A DNA stretch of 37,148 nucleotides from an uncultured Oscillospiraceae bacterium (GTDB lineage: Bacteria; Bacillota; Clostridia; Oscillospirales; Oscillospiraceae): positions 1 to 37,148 of the forward strand of contig CANROZ010000004.1 in assembly GCA_947632365.1 (NCBI GenBank), read 5' to 3'. The translations under genes and the position numbers were made by a program. The notes beneath the pieces were generated by a model, which worked only from the letters and a program-made list of their open reading frames with translations, was not told the DNA's origin and made no database searches. Of the stretch, positions 29,399-37,148 are shown one piece after another. Numbering within the stretch: the first letter of the stretch is position 1; each line of letters starts with the position of its first letter.

Positions 29399-30091
29399 TT
29401 ATAGTATCTTGCAAGGCCTAAAATCGATCCCGTCCCCGGAAACGCAAATATGGCGGGTATTTTCATAGTAGCCGTTGAAGGCCAGGCGCAGGCTGTCCGC
29501 GTGCAGATGGCCGCTGCAGCACACCTTCACGTCATACTGCCGCAGCAGCGCCAGTATCTCCGGGCAGGTATAGCCGCCGTATTTGGGGGGATAGTGGAGA
29601 AAGACGTATCTGTCCCGCTCCCCCGCCGCCTTCAGCGACGCCTCCAGGCGCAGTATCTCCCGGTCGATGAGCTTCTTGTCGTGCTCCGAGCTGCGGCTGT
29701 CCTCATAAAACCAGCCCTTGGTGCCGCAGACGGCGGCGTGCTCCCCGTAGGGGATGGCGTTGTTGTGGAGGATGGAGATGGTGGAGATGGAATATTTTTC
29801 AAAAAAAGCGGTCATCTTCGCCCCGGAGGTCCACCAGTAATCGTGGTTGCCCTTCAGGATGACCTTCTTCCCCGGCAGGGCGTCAATGAAGCGAAAATCC
29901 TCCAGCGCGCCCTCCAGGTCGATGGCCCAGCTGGTGTCGCCGCACAGCACGCACACGTCCTCCGGCCCCACCAGCTCTGCAAAGCCCGCCCTGATCTTCT
30001 CCACATGGTCCTTCCAGCGGGGGCCGAACACGTCCATGGGCTTGTCCGCCCCAAGGGACAGATGCAGATCGCCTATGGCAAAAAGAGACAT
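29399..30091 (-). CDS. Metallophosphoesterase (calcineurin-like)
   Basis: MSLFAIGDLHLSLGADKPMDVFGPRWKDH, LCGDTSWAIDL, LKGNHDYWW, CCSGHLHADS. ATG at 30091; upstream extension in the track is unlikely. Confidence 0.9.
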   Translation of the reverse strand: MSLFAIGDLHLSLGADKPMDVFGPRWKDHVEKIRAGFAELVGPEDVCVLCGDTSWAIDLEGALEDFRFIDALPGKKVILKGNHDYWWTSGAKMTAFFEKYSISTISILHNNAIPYGEHAAVCGTKGWFYEDSRSSEHDKKLIDREILRLEASLKAAGERDRYVFLHYPPKYGGYTCPEILALLRQYDVKVCCSGHLHADSLRLAFNGYYENTRHICVSGDGIDFRPCKIL

Positions 30092-30139
30092 GGCATAAAC
30101 ACCTTTCCCGCCGCAGATACTACCCGCGAGGTGATAGAG

Positions 30140-30334
30140 ATGGATGAGAAGAAGAATTGCGGCGGCCGGGACTGCATCAGCGGCGTCTGCTGTACGGTGG
30201 CCAACTGCAAGCATCACACCATCAGCGATCAGTGCACCGCGACGCATATCAACGTCAAGAGCGAGGAGGCTGCCACCAAGGCGGAGACTTTCTGCGGCAC
30301 CTTCGCGCCCGTGGACACCTGGCAGTATGTGTGA
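30140..30334 (+). CDS. DUF1540 domain-containing small Cys-rich protein
   Basis: 64 aa: MDEKKNCGGRDCISGVCCTVANCKHHTISDQCTATHINVKSEEAATKAETFCGTFAPVDTWQYV, with RBS GAGGTGAT upstream. Confidence 0.85.
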   Translation: MDEKKNCGGRDCISGVCCTVANCKHHTISDQCTATHINVKSEEAATKAETFCGTFAPVDTWQYV

Positions 30335-30360
30335 CCTCAGGGGCGGTCGTCAGACCGCCT

Positions 30361-30432
30361 CTACATAACGTCGAAATGTTCCTGAAGACATCGGAGCCTT
30401 GCAAGCAAGTCCCCTCTGTCGGTCAGGGACAT
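30361..30432 (-). CDS. Candidate short ORF (23 aa) downstream of threonine synthase
   Basis: Minus strand GGGGAGAAGGAGAA-ATG...TAG encodes MSLTDRGDLLARLRCLQEHFDVM. Strong SD but very short. Confidence 0.3.
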   Translation of the reverse strand: MSLTDRGDLLARLRCLQEHFDVM

Positions 30433-30483
30433 TTCTCCTTCTCCCCACGCGATTCGCTCCGCTGGATTCGCGCGGGGACCCCA

Positions 30484-31965
30484 TTACGAGAGGAACGCCG
30501 ATACAGCCTGCTCCATGTCCGCCTTGGGCACCCACTTTTCAAACCGGACAGGCTTCTCCCCCAGGCCCGTGAGGGGCTTGGGCGCGCCCACCCCGGTGAA
30601 GGCGGCCAGTTCGTCCACCAGCGCCGGGCCCGTCTCATTGGTGACGGCCCCCAGGGCTTTGAGCACCGCGGCGCCGAACTTGAAGGGGCTGGCGGTGGAC
30701 AGCACCACGCAGGGGCGCGCTGTCCCCTCCTTCTCCCGCAGGTCCCGGAGCACCCGGCTGGCCACGGCGGTGTGGGTGTCGGCCAGATACCCGTGTTCCC
30801 GCCAGAGGCGGCCGATCTCGCCGCCGCACTCGCCGTCGGTGCAGAAGCCACCCACGAACTCCGCCTGCACCGCGGCCCGCAGGGCGTCGCCCACGTCGTA
30901 GCGGCCCTCCCGGGCGAGCTTCTCCATAAAGCCCCGCACCGTCTCGCCGCTGCCGCACAGACAGTACAGCAGCCGCTCCAGGTTGGAGGACACCAGGATG
31001 TCCATGGAGGGGGAGCTGGTGAGATGGAAGGGGCGGTTTTTATCGTATACCCCCGTGGCGATGAAGTCGGTGAGCACGTTGTTGTCGTTGGACGCGCAGA
31101 TGAGCCGCCCCACAGGCAGGCCCATGCGCTTGGCGTACCACCCGGCCAGGATGTCCCCGAAATTCCCGGTGGGCACGCAGAAGTCGATCTTCTCCCCCAT
31201 CCCGATCCGTCCGGCATTCACCTGGTCGCAGTAGGCGGAGAAGTAATAGGCGATCTGGGGTGCCAGACGGCCCCAGTTGATGGAGTTGGCGCTGCTGAGA
31301 AAATACCCGCGCCCGTCCAGGGTCCTGGCAAAGTCCCGGTCGGCGAAGATCATCTTCACCCCGGTCTGGGCGTCGTCAAAGTTGCCCTCCACGGCCACCA
31401 CGTTGACGTTGTTCCCCTCCTGGGTGGCCATTTGCAGCTTCTGCACCTGGCTGACCCCGTCTTTGGGATAGAACACCATGATCCGGGTGCCGGGCACGTC
31501 CTTGAAGCCCTCCAGGGCGGCCTTGCCCGTGTCGCCGCTGGTGGCCACCAGGATGCTCACCGTGCGCTCTTCCCCGTTTTTCCGCAGACTGGCGGTGAGA
31601 AGCCGGGGCATGATCTGCAGGGCCATGTCCTTGAACGCGCAGGTGGGCCCGTGCCACAGCTCCAGCACAGCGGTATCCCCGTCCAGCGCATGCAGCGGCG
31701 CCACCGCGGCGCAGTCGAAATTGTCGCTGTAGGAGGCCGCCGCGATCCCGGCCAGCTCCTCCTGGGAAAACTCCTCCAGGTAGAGCCCCAGCACCGCTGT
31801 GGCCCGGCCCCGGTAGTCCATGGCGCAGAGCGCGCGGATGAACGCCTCGTCCACCGCCGGGACGGTCTCGGGCACATAGAGCCCCCCGTCGGGGGCGATG
31901 CCCCGTATGATGGCCTGGGAGGCGGTGACCGCCTCAGAGCCCTGTCTCGTGCTGACGTATCTCAT
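30484..31965 (-). CDS. thrC: Threonine synthase
   Basis: 493 aa: MRYVSTRQGSEAVTASQAIIRGIAPDGGLYVPETVP, HGPTCAFKDMALQIMPRLL (PLP Lys), ATSGDTGKAALEGF. Confidence 0.97.
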   Translation of the reverse strand: MRYVSTRQGSEAVTASQAIIRGIAPDGGLYVPETVPAVDEAFIRALCAMDYRGRATAVLGLYLEEFSQEELAGIAAASYSDNFDCAAVAPLHALDGDTAVLELWHGPTCAFKDMALQIMPRLLTASLRKNGEERTVSILVATSGDTGKAALEGFKDVPGTRIMVFYPKDGVSQVQKLQMATQEGNNVNVVAVEGNFDDAQTGVKMIFADRDFARTLDGRGYFLSSANSINWGRLAPQIAYYFSAYCDQVNAGRIGMGEKIDFCVPTGNFGDILAGWYAKRMGLPVGRLICASNDNNVLTDFIATGVYDKNRPFHLTSSPSMDILVSSNLERLLYCLCGSGETVRGFMEKLAREGRYDVGDALRAAVQAEFVGGFCTDGECGGEIGRLWREHGYLADTHTAVASRVLRDLREKEGTARPCVVLSTASPFKFGAAVLKALGAVTNETGPALVDELAAFTGVGAPKPLTGLGEKPVRFEKWVPKADMEQAVSAFLS

Positions 31966-32333
31966 ATCCCGAACGCATCCTCCAGATGGTGTATTTCCGG
32001 CTTTTTCGTGTCCAGCCCCAGCGGGGCGTATACCTCGATCACATCAAAGCGGGGCTGCAGGTCCGTGGGGTTCTGCTGGAGCCACCGCATGGCCGCGGCG
32101 ATCACCCGCCGCTGCTTGGCGGGGGTGACGAACTCCGCCGCCGCGCCGTGCTCATCGTCCCGGCGCAGCTTCACCTCCACGAATACCACATACCGCCTGT
32201 CCCGGGCGATGATGTCGATCTCCCCGAAGCGGCAGCTGTAGTTGCGGCCCTCGATCCTGTACCCATGGCGCCGCAGGTAGCGGCAGGCCGCGTCCTCCCC
32301 AAAGGCGCCCAGCAGCTTCTTATCGCTGGGCAT
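31962..32333 (-). CDS. YraN family protein (UPF0102, nuclease-like)
   Basis: 123 aa: GAFGEDAACRYLRRHGYRIEGRNYSCRFGEIDIIARDRRYVVFVEVKLR. Confidence 0.93.
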   Translation of the reverse strand: MPSDKKLLGAFGEDAACRYLRRHGYRIEGRNYSCRFGEIDIIARDRRYVVFVEVKLRRDDEHGAAAEFVTPAKQRRVIAAAMRWLQQNPTDLQPRFDVIEVYAPLGLDTKKPEIHHLEDAFGI

Positions 32334-32934
32334 AGAACTTCTTCAAAAAGGACATCCGGTGCACCGGACTGGGCCCGTACTGCTCCAACGCCGCGTAATG
32401 GTCCTTGGTGCCGTAGCCCTTGTGCCGGGCGAAACCGTACTGGGGGTACTGCTCGTCCAGCTGGCGCATCAGCCTGTCCCGGGTGACCTTGGCCAGCACG
32501 GAGGCCGCCGCGATGGCGGCGCATTTCCCGTCACCGCCCACCACGCTCCTGGCGGGCACCGAGATGCCCCGGGTGGTGTTGCCGTCGATGAGGGCCAGCT
32601 CCGGCGCCGGGTCCAGCTTGGCGATGGCCCGGTCCATGGCCAAAAGCGCCGCGGAGAGGATGTTCATCTGCTCGATCTCCTCCACCGAGGCGAAGGCGAT
32701 GCCGTAGGTGACAGCCCGCTCCTCGATCAGGGGGAACAGGGCCTCCCGCTTTTTCTCCGTGAGCTTTTTCGAGTCGTTGAGGCCCGGCAGCTCCGCCCCC
32801 TCGGGCAGGATCACCGCCGCGGCGCACACCGGGCCCGCCAGAGGGCCCCGTCCGGCCTCGTCCGCGCCGCACACCAGCGCCACGCCCTCCCGGTGGAGGG
32901 CCCGCTCATATTCCCAAAGATCAGGGCCGTTCAA
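32320..32934 (-). CDS. rnhB: Ribonuclease HII
   Basis: 204 aa: VCGADEAGRGPLAGPVCAAAVIL, NDSKKLTEKKREALF, ASVLAKVTRDRLM. Confidence 0.97.
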   Translation of the reverse strand: MNGPDLWEYERALHREGVALVCGADEAGRGPLAGPVCAAAVILPEGAELPGLNDSKKLTEKKREALFPLIEERAVTYGIAFASVEEIEQMNILSAALLAMDRAIAKLDPAPELALIDGNTTRGISVPARSVVGGDGKCAAIAAASVLAKVTRDRLMRQLDEQYPQYGFARHKGYGTKDHYAALEQYGPSPVHRMSFLKKFYAQR

Positions 32935-33739
32935 GACTGATCCTCCCCAGCTTTCCGCCCCGGAACTCGTCCAGCAGCACCGCCGCCATCCGCTCTGTGT
33001 TCACGTTTCCCCCCGCCATGAGAAAGCCCCGCTTTCGGGCGCAGGCCTCCAGCAGCTCCCAGCCCTCCATGGCCGGGTCGGGGTCGAATTTGTACCGCTC
33101 CGCGACGGCCTTGGGGTAGCTGTCCCGCAGAACGATCAGCAGCTTTGCCGCCAGCTCCTCGGTGTCCAGCACGTCGTCCTTCACCGCTCCGGTGAAGGCC
33201 AGACGGTCCCCCACCGCTGCATCGTCGAACTTGGGCCAGAGGATGCCCGGGGTATCCAGCAGCTCCAGCTGCCGATCCACGGTGATCCACTGCTTGCCCC
33301 GGGTGACGCCGGGGCGGTCCGAGGCGGCGGTCGGCTTCCGGCCGCTGACCCGGTTGATGAAGGTGGATTTGCCCACATTGGGCACGCCCGCCACCATGGC
33401 CCGCAGGGGGCCCGCCTTGTCCCGCAATGCCCGCAGGGCCTGGGGCAGGTCCTTCACCCCCCGGCCGGACTGGGAATCGCACTCCAGGAAGGCCGTGCCG
33501 TTCTGCTTATAATAGTTTCGCCACAGCGCCGTCACATTGGGATCGGCCTGGTCCGCCCGGTTCAGGATGAGCAGCCGGGGCTTCCGCCCGGCGATGATGC
33601 CGTCCAGGTCCGGGTTGCGGCTGGCATAGGGGATGCGGGCGTCCACCACCTCGCACACCACATCCACCAGCTTGAGACTGTCATGCATCATCCGCTCGGC
33701 CTTTTTCATGTGGCCGGGGAACCACTGTACCTCAGCCAT
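32921..33739 (-). CDS. ylqF: Ribosome biogenesis GTPase YlqF (RbgA)
   Basis: MAEVQWFPGHMKKAERMMHDSLKLVDVVCEVVDARIPYASRNPDL, GVPNVGKSTFINRVSG, DTPGILWPKF. ATG at 33739. Confidence 0.96.
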   Translation of the reverse strand: MAEVQWFPGHMKKAERMMHDSLKLVDVVCEVVDARIPYASRNPDLDGIIAGRKPRLLILNRADQADPNVTALWRNYYKQNGTAFLECDSQSGRGVKDLPQALRALRDKAGPLRAMVAGVPNVGKSTFINRVSGRKPTAASDRPGVTRGKQWITVDRQLELLDTPGILWPKFDDAAVGDRLAFTGAVKDDVLDTEELAAKLLIVLRDSYPKAVAERYKFDPDPAMEGWELLEACARKRGFLMAGGNVNTERMAAVLLDEFRGGKLGRISLERP

Positions 33740-34436
33740 CGGCGCCCTCAGTCTTATAGGGGCTGTAGATGGCCCCCAGTTTATTGAAGGGATAGATGCG
33801 GAACACAGCCTTGCCCATGATGATGCGGGTGTCCACAAAGTTGATGGTGGCCACGCGGCTGTCACTGGAGTTGTTGCGGTTGTCGCCCATGACGAACACG
33901 CACCCCTCCGGCACCGTGACCGTGACGGTGTCCGCCGTCACGTCCGTCTCCGGGTCGATGCCGTATACGTCGTAATACTCCGGGTCCATGATGTGATAGC
34001 GGTCATAGGTCCGCTCCTTGGTGTAGGTCTCGTCCAGGGCCTGGCCGTCCACGTACACCGTGCCCGTGGAGAAGTCGATCTTCACGGTCTGCCCGGCGAT
34101 GCCGATGACCCGCTTGACGATGGGCTCTCGCTTGAAGCTGTCCTTTTGCAGCACCACGATGTCGCCGTTCTCATAGTCCCCCGCCAGGCGGGTGATGATG
34201 AGCTTGTCCCCCTCGTGGAGGGTGGGCTCCATGGACTGGCCCCGCACGTCGATGACCCGGGCAGCCAGCACGAACAGCAGCACGCAGGCGATGATGGCCA
34301 CGATGATGCAGTGTATCCACTCATACGTGTCCTTTTGGGGGTCGAAGGGCTCTTCCTTCTTCTCCTGCTCCGTCATATCCTCTTCCGCGCCGTCCCGGAC
34401 CCGCTCCGGCACGGCGCGTTTTCTCCTGATGGCCAT
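33732..34436 (-). CDS. lepB: Signal peptidase I
   Basis: 234 aa: single TM, QSMEPTLHEGDKLIITRLAG (catalytic Ser), REPIVKRVIGIAGQTVKI (catalytic Lys), VFVMGDNRNNSSDSR. Confidence 0.95.
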   Translation of the reverse strand: MAIRRKRAVPERVRDGAEEDMTEQEKKEEPFDPQKDTYEWIHCIIVAIIACVLLFVLAARVIDVRGQSMEPTLHEGDKLIITRLAGDYENGDIVVLQKDSFKREPIVKRVIGIAGQTVKIDFSTGTVYVDGQALDETYTKERTYDRYHIMDPEYYDVYGIDPETDVTADTVTVTVPEGCVFVMGDNRNNSSDSRVATINFVDTRIIMGKAVFRIYPFNKLGAIYSPYKTEGADG

Positions 34437-34479
34437 TGGAATGCGCCTCCTGTCTATGGGTTACATACCATAACAAGTT

Positions 34480-34509
34480 ATTATACAATGAAATTACCGC
34501 CAAACGCAA
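34480..34509 (-). promoter_or_regulatory. Sigma-A-type promoter for the lepB-ylqF-rnhB-yraN-thrC run
   Basis: Minus strand TTGCGT (34504-34509) -18- TATAAT (34480-34485). Confidence 0.65.
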
Positions 34510-34510
34510 C

Positions 34511-34537
34511 AAAAAAGAGGCTGTCCGCCTCTTTTTT
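34511..34537 (-). terminator. Intrinsic terminator after rplS
   Basis: AAAAAAGAGGC-TGTCC-GCCTCTTTTTT, directly downstream of the rplS stop on the minus strand. Confidence 0.9.
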
Positions 34538-34554
34538 GTCGGTCTTTTCGGTTT

Positions 34555-34896
34555 TTACAGCTTCTCCCGGACCTTGGCGGCCTTGCCGACACGGTCACGC
34601 AGGTAGTAGAGCTTTGCCCGCCGGACCTTGCCCTTGCGGACGGTGTCCACGCTCACGATGGTGGGAGAGTGCACCGGGAAGACCTTCTCACAGCCCACGC
34701 CGTAGGAGATACGGCGCACGGTGATGGTCTCGTTGATGCCGCCGTGCTTCTTGGCGATCAGGGTGCCCTCGAACGCCTGGTTGCGCTCGCGGTTGCCCTC
34801 CTTGATCCGGACGGTGACGCGGACGGTGTCGCCCACGTTCATCTCGGGAAGCTCCGGCTTCATGTACTGCTGAGTCAGCGCGTTGATGAGATCCAT
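34555..34896 (-). CDS. rplS: 50S ribosomal protein L19
   Basis: [81 protein letters not shown] at 34896 behind AAAGGAAGGTC. Confidence 0.97.
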   Translation of the reverse strand: MDLINALTQQYMKPELPEMNVGDTVRVTVRIKEGNRERNQAFEGTLIAKKHGGINETITVRRISYGVGCEKVFPVHSPTIVSVDTVRKGKVRRAKLYYLRDRVGKAAKVREKL

Positions 34897-34952
34897 AGTT
34901 ATGACCTTCCTTTGATAGACGTTCATACCGGGAATGGCTCATCCGGCAGCGG

Positions 34953-35043
34953 ACCGCCCTGATAGACACGCATCGCGCCCCGGTACGGCAGATACCCCCA
35001 CCAAAATAGCGGAGGCCCCACCGCCCTGACAGGCACGCATCGC
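34953..35043 (-). repeat. Tandem imperfect direct repeats in the rplS 5' leader
   Basis: ACCGCCCTGATAGACACGCATCGC (34953-34976) and ACCGCCCTGACAGGCACGCATCGC (35020-35043), 22/24 identical, start-to-start offset 67 bp. Confidence 0.8.
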
Positions 35044-35053
35044 TCGCCCGGGT

Positions 35054-35082
35054 ATAATACCATACTTTACCCGAATATGCAA
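35054..35082 (-). promoter_or_regulatory. Sigma-A-type promoter for rplS
   Basis: Minus strand TTGCAT (35077-35082) -17- TATTAT (35054-35059), with the A/T tract GTTTTTTGAAAAAAACC immediately upstream (UP-element-like). Confidence 0.75.
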
Positions 35083-35100
35083 GGTTTTTTTCAAAAAACT

Positions 35101-35733
35101 TTATCGAAAGGGCGTCATGTCCTCTTTGAACGCCTCCAGGCGGGTGAAACGGAAATACTCCGGCCCGTCCGCGCCCAGAGCCGCCATCATCAGCTCCGGG
35201 CTCACCGTGGGCTCCTGGGCGTGGAGGATGAGCTCCGCCTCCACCCCATCGGCCCCGTCCGTGAACCGGGCCAGCCGGATGGCCGGGGCGATATCATCGG
35301 TGCGCACGCCCCGCTTGGCCCGGTGCTCCGCCAAGATGGAGGGCCGGGCGAAAAACGCATTGTAAAACGCCGCGTCCCGGCCGCCCTTCATGATGCCTGC
35401 GAGCCGCAGCCAGCGCAGCTCCGAGCCCTTGCCGGGTGCCTCGTAGGCCTCCAGGGCCCGGATGCCCTCGGGCATATAGGGGTCCAGCTGCCCCGGCAGC
35501 GCGGCCAGGTCCCGGTCCCCGGTCAGGGAAAAGTCCATATACTCGCACAGGCTGGCGGTGCCCACGCTCAGGGGCAGGATGATGGATATCTTCGCGTGGG
35601 GATTGAAGCCCTCGCTGTACTTCAGGCCCACCCCCGCCCGGGAGAACACCCGCTGCATGGTGCGCATCAGGTCCAGGTGGGAGATATACACCGCCCGGCC
35701 CGTCTTGGAAAACTTCAGTCGCAGCTTATCCAC
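35101..35733 (-). CDS. TIGR03936 family radical-SAM-associated protein (DUF2344)
   Basis: 210 aa: LRLKFSKTGRAVYISHLDLMRTMQRVFSRAGVGLKYSEGFNPHAKISIILPLSVG. Confidence 0.93.
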   Translation of the reverse strand: MDKLRLKFSKTGRAVYISHLDLMRTMQRVFSRAGVGLKYSEGFNPHAKISIILPLSVGTASLCEYMDFSLTGDRDLAALPGQLDPYMPEGIRALEAYEAPGKGSELRWLRLAGIMKGGRDAAFYNAFFARPSILAEHRAKRGVRTDDIAPAIRLARFTDGADGVEAELILHAQEPTVSPELMMAALGADGPEYFRFTRLEAFKEDMTPFR

Positions 35734-37148
35734 GGCACACGCCCTCCTTCAAAAGGCTGGCCGCCCCACAGCCAGAGCAGCCCGCCCGGCAGTCCGGGGT
35801 GAGCACGCCCTCGTAGGCCCGCTCCCGCTCCCGCTCCAGGTGGCGGCGGGACACGGCGCAGTCCATGTGCTCCCAGGGCTGCAGCTCCTCCACCGGGCGC
35901 TCCCGGGTGGCGTAAAAGTCTATATCCAGCCCGCAGGCGGGAAAGGCCTCCAGCCAGCGGTCCAGGGAGAAATACTCGCTCCAGCTCTCCAGGCGGCCGC
36001 CCCGGCGCCACACATCCTCGATCACCGCGCCCACCCGGCGGTCGCCCCGGGCCAGGGCCGCCTCCACCAGGCTCATCTCGGCGTCGTGCCAGTTGTAGGT
36101 GATGCTCTTGGCCCTGGCCAGCGCGTCCGTCAGCAGCGCCACCCGGCGCAGATACTCCGCCCGGCTCACCTGCGCCTCCCACTGGAAGGGGGTGTGGGGC
36201 TTGGGAATGAACTCCGAAGTGCTCACCGTGATGCGCACGCCCCGACTCTTGTTGGCCGCGTGCTGCTTCCAGGTCCAGAACACCTTTTTGGCCAGCTCCG
36301 CGATGCCCAGCACGTCCTCGTCCGTCTCCGTGGGCAGGCCCAGCATGAAGTAGAGCTTCACATTGTTCCACCCGCCCTCGAAGGCGATGCGGCAGGAATT
36401 GAGCAGGTCCTCCTCGGTGACGTTCTTGTTGATCACGTCCCGCAGCCGCTGGGTGCCCGCCTCGGGGGCGAAGGTCAGGCCGCTCTTGCGCACCTGCTGG
36501 ACCCGCTGCATGATGTCCATGGAGAAGTTGTCCGCCCGCAGGGACGGCAGGCTCAGGCTCACGCCGCGGGGCCGGCAGTAATCCAGCAGCCCATCGCACA
36601 GCTGGCTCAGGTCCCGGTAGTCGCTGGTGCTCAGGCTGGACAGATTCAGCTCCTGATAGCCCGTGTTCTCCAGCGTCTCCTTCCCCAGCCGCAGCAGGGT
36701 CTCCGGCTTGCGGGACCGGACCGGGCGGTTGGTGTGGCCCGCCTGGCAGAAACGGCAGCCCCGGATGCAGCCCCGGAACACCTCCAGGCTCACCCGGTCG
36801 TGGACGATCTCCGTGGAGGGGACCACGGGCCTTGTGGGATAATAGCAGCTGTCAAAATCCTCGATGATGCGCTTGCGCACCTTCTCTGGCGCCCCGCCCC
36901 TGGGCACGATGGCCGCCACGGTGCCGTCGGCATTATAGGAGATATCGTAGAGGCTGGGCACGTACACGCCCCCGATCTGCGCCGCCGCCCGCAGGAACCG
37001 GGGCTTGTCCCAGCCCTGGGCCTTTGCCTGGCGGTAGAGCTGGACCACCTCCCGGTCCACGTCCTCCCCCTCGCCCAGAAAGCACAGATCGAAAAACTCC
37101 GCCATGGGCTCGATGTTGCAGATGCACCCGCCCCCGGCCATGACCATG
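35726..37148 (-). CDS. TIGR03960 family B12-binding-domain radical SAM protein, N-terminus cut by window edge
   Basis: SLEVFRGCIRGCRFCQAGHTNRPVRSRKPETLLRLGKETLENTGYQELNLSSLSTSDY contains the CxxxCxxC cluster motif; pairs with the overlapping TIGR03936 gene. True start lies beyond position 37148. Confidence 0.92.
   Translation of the reverse strand, partial: MVMAGGGCICNIEPMAEFFDLCFLGEGEDVDREVVQLYRQAKAQGWDKPRFLRAAAQIGGVYVPSLYDISYNADGTVAAIVPRGGAPEKVRKRIIEDFDSCYYPTRPVVPSTEIVHDRVSLEVFRGCIRGCRFCQAGHTNRPVRSRKPETLLRLGKETLENTGYQELNLSSLSTSDYRDLSQLCDGLLDYCRPRGVSLSLPSLRADNFSMDIMQRVQQVRKSGLTFAPEAGTQRLRDVINKNVTEEDLLNSCRIAFEGGWNNVKLYFMLGLPTETDEDVLGIAELAKKVFWTWKQHAANKSRGVRITVSTSEFIPKPHTPFQWEAQVSRAEYLRRVALLTDALARAKSITYNWHDAEMSLVEAALARGDRRVGAVIEDVWRRGGRLESWSEYFSLDRWLEAFPACGLDIDFYATRERPVEELQPWEHMDCAVSRRHLERERERAYEGVLTPDCRAGCSGCGAASLLKEGVCRG

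Noticed and set aside
30341-30483. tRNA or rRNA fragment after thrC
   Set aside because: No cloverleaf, TTCGA-type T-loop with acceptor pairing or CCA-adjacent stem could be assembled.

Overview
The window is a GC-rich, gene-dense, mostly core chromosomal segment whose gene order looks like a Clostridia/Oscillospiraceae-type Firmicute (inference). Almost every gene lies on the minus strand. In window order: an oligopeptide ABC transporter operon (oppF, oppD, oppC, oppB, oppA; oppF runs off the left edge); an M3 oligoendopeptidase; divergent recG (+) and a GT2 glycosyltransferase (+); an ispH-rpsA fusion with cmk, a BaiN/HI0933-like flavoprotein and a MurR/RpiR regulator; rluB-like, dacF-like, gerW/ytfJ, DUF2953, scpB, scpA, an M50 protease, engB, lon, clpX, clpP and tig; a metallophosphoesterase; a DUF1540 protein (+); thrC, yraN, rnhB, ylqF, lepB and rplS; and a TIGR03936/TIGR03960 radical-SAM pair cut by the right edge. 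I saw no CRISPR array, rRNA, tRNA, transposase or prophage. I found no wholly new multi-gene system. The most interesting signals are: (1) an AT-rich island with a promoter-like motif plus a strong in-frame Shine-Dalgarno/ATG inside the ispH-rpsA fusion, which could make ribosomal protein S1 separately; (2) an OppD ATPase with a ~235-residue charged, helical insert between Walker A and the Q-loop, in a transporter whose OppB and OppA are also enlarged; (3) tandem repeats in the rplS 5' leader that resemble its own ribosome-binding region; (4) a perfect 14-bp inverted repeat over the -35 and spacer of the RpiR promoter; (5) a two-hairpin leader before oppA; (6) a probably leaderless recG in a very compact divergent promoter; (7) a histone-H1-like tail on trigger factor. 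All family calls come from reading motifs; no database search was run.
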